Assembly (NCBI GenBank): GCA_018968995.1
Contig: JAGWZD010000050.1
Coordinates: forward strand, 1-9,332
Direction: 5' to 3'
Length of the DNA: 9,332 bases
From: Bdellovibrionales bacterium
Lineage (GTDB): Bacteria > Bdellovibrionota > UBA1018
Under the pieces are notes generated by a model, which saw nothing but the letters and a program-made list of their open reading frames with translations, was not told where the DNA came from and did no database searches. Within the stretch, counting starts at the first letter, position 1. Each line of letters starts with the position of its first letter. Positions 6,378-9,332 of this stretch are shown here, piece after piece. The position numbers and the translations under genes are program-made.

Positions 6378-7541
6378 CTACTGCGCATCTTTTGCAGACT
6401 TAAATCCAATAAGATCGACAACCTGTTCCACGGCCGCAACATCGTTTGGGAGCACCTTAAGGTCTTTCGTAGCGTCTCTTTCGTCCACCCCGCCTAAACG
6501 AGAGTATTTCTGCATCGTCTTAAGCTCAGACCATCCACAGACTTTCATGATCCTTGCTTGGGCCACATTCTGCGTCAGGAGTTGGGTAGCGAAACAGGCT
6601 CTCAGCGTATGGAAGCGAACGGATTTAATTCCAATTCCCTCGCAGAACGTCCTAAGGACTTCTGCTTGCTGTCCAGAATCCCACTTGTAGTGCCTCGGCA
6701 ACACATGTGGGCGGTTGCCAGCGGTTGCTTTTAGCTCAATCAAAAGCTTCAGCAATTCGTCGGCGATTGGGACCGTCCTCCAGCGACCACTTTTGGTGCT
6801 TTTTACGATCTTGTTTCGACTATGGAATGATTTCGATACTAGGATTTTTCTATTTTCGAGATCTACATCGCTCCAAAGGAGCGCGTGTAACTCGCCGTTG
6901 CGCATGCCAGTGGACATCGCCATGGCCCAAACCGGATACCAGGGGTGATCCAATCTCTTGGCCTCAAAGAGGAGTTTTCTCATTTCCTCAAGAGTAAGTA
7001 TCTCAGGAACCTTTTCCTCTTTCGGACCGCCAATAACTACGCCTCTCATCGGACTTTGATTCACACCCAGAATTAGGCGTTCCTCAATGCCCCAGTCATA
7101 TACAACATTGACCGTATGTTTGAGTTGTTCTTGGTATCCTTTTGATTTCCCTTCAGCAGTCATCAGAAAAAGAACTTCCCGAGCATCACCTCTACCAATT
7201 TCAGAGGCAGGTCTTTTTAACCAAAGCTCAGTCCATTTTTTCAGTCTGCTAACGTGATCCTCAATTGTTGTTCTTTGATAGGAGTGTTTCACCCGATTAT
7301 CGAGTGCAGCATCCCGCCAACGATCAATAATGGATCCCCAAGATTTCCCGAGACTTTCTTGTCTCGCGAGTTCGCTGTATGCCCAACGCAATAGCTTTTT
7401 CTTAGCTAATTCAGCCGCTTCTTTTGTGTCACAAGGATCGGTATACTTTGTAATTCTCAAAGTTCGATCCACTTTACTTCTTACGTTAATGTATCCTTTC
7501 CAAACGACAGTTTCGCCTTTTGGATATGCACGTACGCTCAT
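6378..7541 (-). CDS. Tyrosine recombinase / phage-type integrase
   Basis: A site-specific recombinase of 387 aa that would integrate and excise a mobile element. The N-terminal ~60 residues look like an arm-binding domain, followed by a core-binding SAM-like domain (~65-155) and the catalytic domain (~180-365). Catalytic residues are R214 (STGMRNGEL), K250 (STKSGRWR), H311 and R314 (HTLRACFATQ), W337 in the H/W position (VCGWSEL) and the nucleophile Y346 (MQKYSRL). The set is complete, so the enzyme looks active. The ATG at 7541 has AAGGAG 8 bp upstream. The helix-turn-helix gene ends 15 bp before it on the same strand, giving a xis-int operon. Integrase genes usually lie at the end of their element, next to the attachment site. 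This suggests a boundary left of 6378, with the element extending right. Confidence 0.95.
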   Translation of the reverse strand: MSVRAYPKGETVVWKGYINVRSKVDRTLRITKYTDPCDTKEAAELAKKKLLRWAYSELARQESLGKSWGSIIDRWRDAALDNRVKHSYQRTTIEDHVSRLKKWTELWLKRPASEIGRGDAREVLFLMTAEGKSKGYQEQLKHTVNVVYDWGIEERLILGVNQSPMRGVVIGGPKEEKVPEILTLEEMRKLLFEAKRLDHPWYPVWAMAMSTGMRNGELHALLWSDVDLENRKILVSKSFHSRNKIVKSTKSGRWRTVPIADELLKLLIELKATAGNRPHVLPRHYKWDSGQQAEVLRTFCEGIGIKSVRFHTLRACFATQLLTQNVAQARIMKVCGWSELKTMQKYSRLGGVDERDATKDLKVLPNDVAAVEQVVDLIGFKSAKDAQ

Positions 7542-7556
7542 CTCGATTCTCCTTTT

Positions 7557-7799
7557 TTATTCAGAGAGTTCGAGCATTCGATCTAGTTCTGTTCTCCTAA
7601 AATACAGTCGGCGACGCCATTTACGTGCCCGAATCTGGCCACGGCAAACAGCGGTTCGTAAAGCACCGATTGATTTTCGAAGATACCTAGCGGCTTCTTC
7701 CGAAGTCATCCAAACCAGTTTGTCAAAGAGCTGTGTTTCCCCAAGCAAGAACTCAGTCTTGCCTTCCAAAGAAACAATATCACCATCACTATACTTCAT
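7557..7799 (-). CDS. Excisionase-like helix-turn-helix DNA-binding protein (80 aa)
   Basis: Residues ~29-75 match the MerR/excisionase-type winged helix: WMTSEEAARYLRKS (first helix-turn-helix half), ALRTAVCRGQIRARKW (recognition helix), then RRRLYFRRTELDRMLE (wing and last helix). Proteins of this type act as recombination directionality factors or small regulators beside integrases. The ~28 N-terminal residues are acidic and of unknown role. An internal ATG at 7709 would give only the DNA-binding domain, but the ATG at 7799 has a strong GGGAGG site 7 bp upstream and is preferred. The gene is 15 bp upstream of int and probably co-transcribed with it. The family assignment is firm; the excisionase role is inferred from position. 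Confidence 0.82.
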   Translation of the reverse strand: MKYSDGDIVSLEGKTEFLLGETQLFDKLVWMTSEEAARYLRKSIGALRTAVCRGQIRARKWRRRLYFRRTELDRMLELSE

Positions 7800-7842
7800 A
7801 TCATACCTCCCTCAGGTTTTGGCAACCCGAACGAGGCAAAGA

Positions 7843-7855
7843 GCATGACGCATGC
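7843..7855. repeat. 13-bp inverted repeat upstream of the excisionase-like gene
   Basis: GCATG-ACG-CATGC is a perfect inverted repeat with a 3-bp centre, about 45 bp upstream of the start codon of the helix-turn-helix gene. Its position fits an operator over the promoter of the xis-int operon, but no convincing -35/-10 pair is visible around it. Confidence 0.3.
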
Positions 7856-7909
7856 CAGTCGCTAAGTCCTTGATTTGCAAAGATACATGCCTAATTGCTC
7901 GAACAAGTT

Positions 7910-7947
7910 TTCCCACAAAGTGGGAATTGATTCTGGGAAAGTGGGAA
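7910..7947. repeat. Cluster of four TGGGAA repeats (one inverted) with a hairpin
   Basis: TGGGAA occurs at 7921-7926, 7934-7939 and 7942-7947, and inverted as TTCCCA at 7910-7915. The inverted copy and the first direct copy form a perfect 7-bp stem, TTCCCAC-AAA-GTGGGAA (7910-7926). The cluster sits between the stop codon of the hybrid kinase (7949-7951) and the excisionase-like gene. No T-run follows the hairpin on either strand, so it is not a standard terminator. Short repeated sites beside int/xis are typical of arm-type integrase or excisionase binding sites; that role is inferred. Confidence 0.5.
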
Positions 7948-7948
7948 A

Positions 7949-9332
7949 CTACTTAATTTGAAAGTGTCGTGGAAATTCTTTTCCAACGACGGCTCTTAAC
8001 CCTGGGAGAACTGGCAAGTCCTTAGCATCGTAGCCCGTGGCCAAGCTTACATTGTCATACCCTAATTGTAGGAGTTTTTTCGCGACATTAACTCCTGATT
8101 TATCGTCGTTTAAGCTTACATCAACGTAGATGTAACTGTCTTTCGAAACCCCTTCGAGGTCATTGAACAAATCGCTTTCTTTGCTAAACGACATAAACGG
8201 GACGCCTAGGCGTTCTGCCTCTATTTTCCATCCACCTCGAACAATCGCATCATCATCCAACAATACAATTGGCTTCGCAGCACTAAACGTATCGACCGCT
8301 TTTAAGTTCAAATACGTAAGTAGGCTTTTAGGAAGAATTTTCACTCCCATTACTTTTGCACGAGTTCGAATCCCAGGATCGTCGAAGAAACTCGTTACTA
8401 GAATACTTTGTGATTGGAGCCCATAAGCATCGATCAGATTGAGGCCTGTTTCAGTACCTAGGTCGAAATCTACGAAGAAAAATGCATTTCCGGGATCGAT
8501 CCGACCGTTCAGAATAGCTTCGCCAAGGTGATGGCTACCGTTCAAACCAAGAAAGCTATGTCCAGACTGCTTGGTCTTATTGGCCCATGCTTGAAGTAAG
8601 GAGTCGTCGTCATCGATTGCCACGACTGTATGATCCTTTCGAATCACCACTTCCGAAACGGCATCAATTGGAGGGCTGCTAATAGGAAGAATAATGCTCA
8701 CTTCAGCCCCGCCGATAGATCGAGTGCGAAAATGAATAATTCCGTCAGACTGTTTCACCGCTTGTTTAGCTTGGAAAACCCCGAGTCCATTTCCGTTCTG
8801 CTTTGTTGAAAACCCTTCGATACCAATTTGATCCAACGAACCTTCTGGGAATCCAGCGCCTTCATCGGCGATCTCTAACAGAACTCGATTTCTATCTCTT
8901 CTGAGAGTCACCGTGACTGTTCCAAAATGCGGCGATGCTTCGACAGCGTTGTTCAGCAAGTTTGAAATAGCTCTCTTAAATGTGGAAGATATGAGTTTTA
9001 CGTAAGTAAATGCCGCTTCTGAATCGCATTTCATTTCAATATGAATCTGCTTATTTAGTCTTGCGGTCGAAGCGCGAAGCTCGCTGACAACTGAATCCAC
9101 GACTGGCCATAAAAGCACCGGCTCAGCGTCACTAACGCTAGCTGTGCGCTGTTGGTTAGAAAGATTCAATAAGCCATTTGCAATATCCGAAATACGAAAA
9201 ATTGCATTTCGGATCAGCTTTCTTTGGTCTTCGGGCAGGGCCGCCAGATCAGCCTCGATTGTCTTCAGTGCAGCAAGAGGCGATCGAATGTCATGAGCAA
9301 CAAGTTTGGCCTGCTCGGCCATCTTTCTGCTC
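7949..9332 (-). CDS. Hybrid sensor histidine kinase with two C-terminal receiver domains, N-terminus outside the window
   Basis: The frame is still open at the right edge, and the histidine box lies only ten residues after the first visible ATG (9320-9322). That ATG is therefore not the true start and the sensor region is missing. Counting from it, the phosphoacceptor is H10 (VAHDIRSPL). The ATPase domain has an N-box (NLLNNAVEAS, 121-130), G1 (DEGAGF, 153-158) and G2 (GNGLGV, 177-182). Receiver 1 (~231-338) has the acidic run at 237-240, D285, T310 and K332. Receiver 2 (~350-450) has acids at 356-358, D401, T429 and K448. Both receivers look able to accept phosphate. There is no visible Hpt domain or output domain, so phosphate would pass to separate proteins. 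It ends ~150 bp before the xis-int pair on the same strand and may be cargo of the element. Confidence 0.92.
   Translation of the reverse strand, partial: SRKMAEQAKLVAHDIRSPLAALKTIEADLAALPEDQRKLIRNAIFRISDIANGLLNLSNQQRTASVSDAEPVLLWPVVDSVVSELRASTARLNKQIHIEMKCDSEAAFTYVKLISSTFKRAISNLLNNAVEASPHFGTVTVTLRRDRNRVLLEIADEGAGFPEGSLDQIGIEGFSTKQNGNGLGVFQAKQAVKQSDGIIHFRTRSIGGAEVSIILPISSPPIDAVSEVVIRKDHTVVAIDDDDSLLQAWANKTKQSGHSFLGLNGSHHLGEAILNGRIDPGNAFFFVDFDLGTETGLNLIDAYGLQSQSILVTSFFDDPGIRTRAKVMGVKILPKSLLTYLNLKAVDTFSAAKPIVLLDDDAIVRGGWKIEAERLGVPFMSFSKESDLFNDLEGVSKDSYIYVDVSLNDDKSGVNVAKKLLQLGYDNVSLATGYDAKDLPVLPGLRAVVGKEFPRHFQIK

Noticed and set aside
7330..7848. Plus-strand open frame of 172 codons across the int and xis genes
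   Set aside because: It lies opposite two well-supported genes and has no recognisable protein features.

Overview
The window looks like a stretch of Gram-negative chromosome carrying mobile DNA at both ends. There are several Sec-type signal peptides, a bacterial tyrosyl-tRNA synthetase, OmpR-type and hybrid two-component proteins, an IS2-group insertion sequence and a tyrosine integrase module. The style of the integrase C-terminus and of the exported cysteine-rich proteins reminds me of Bdellovibrionota or other former Deltaproteobacteria. That placement is an impression, not shown by the sequence.

Layout. (1) 1-526: the 3' part of an IS3-family (IS2-group) transposase with all three catalytic acidic residues, followed by the right terminal inverted repeat. 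(2) 527-1850: a leader of almost 300 bp with three inverted repeats and TATAAA boxes, then two closely spaced AT-rich genes for exported proteins of unknown function (264 and 78 aa). (3) 1947-3102, minus strand: a small unknown protein downstream of an OmpR/PhoB-family response regulator whose receiver domain lacks some usual active-site residues. (4) 3202-4572, plus strand: tyrS, divergent from the regulator across about 100 bp that holds a 14-bp palindrome. (5) 4612-5715, minus strand: an alpha/beta hydrolase convergent with tyrS. (6) 5778-6287, plus strand: a small exported protein with 14 cysteines after its signal peptide. (7) 6358-7799: a palindrome, then on the minus strand a tyrosine integrase preceded by an excisionase-like helix-turn-helix gene, a typical int/xis module. 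(8) 7800-7948: non-coding DNA with a cluster of TGGGAA repeats and two hairpin-like repeats. (9) 7949-9332, minus strand: the C-terminal part of a hybrid histidine kinase with two receiver domains in tandem, running off the right edge.

How the parts fit: tyrS is housekeeping, and the hydrolase and response regulator look like ordinary chromosomal genes. The integrase module probably marks one end of an integrated element extending rightward, with the hybrid kinase possibly inside it. The IS and the AT-rich exported pair mark the left part as accessory DNA. I see no complete, clearly new multi-gene system. The most unusual items are the TGGGAA repeat cluster beside the int/xis module, the structured leader of the exported pair, the degenerate response regulator next to tyrS, and the two cysteine-rich exported proteins. 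No tRNA, rRNA or CRISPR array was found.
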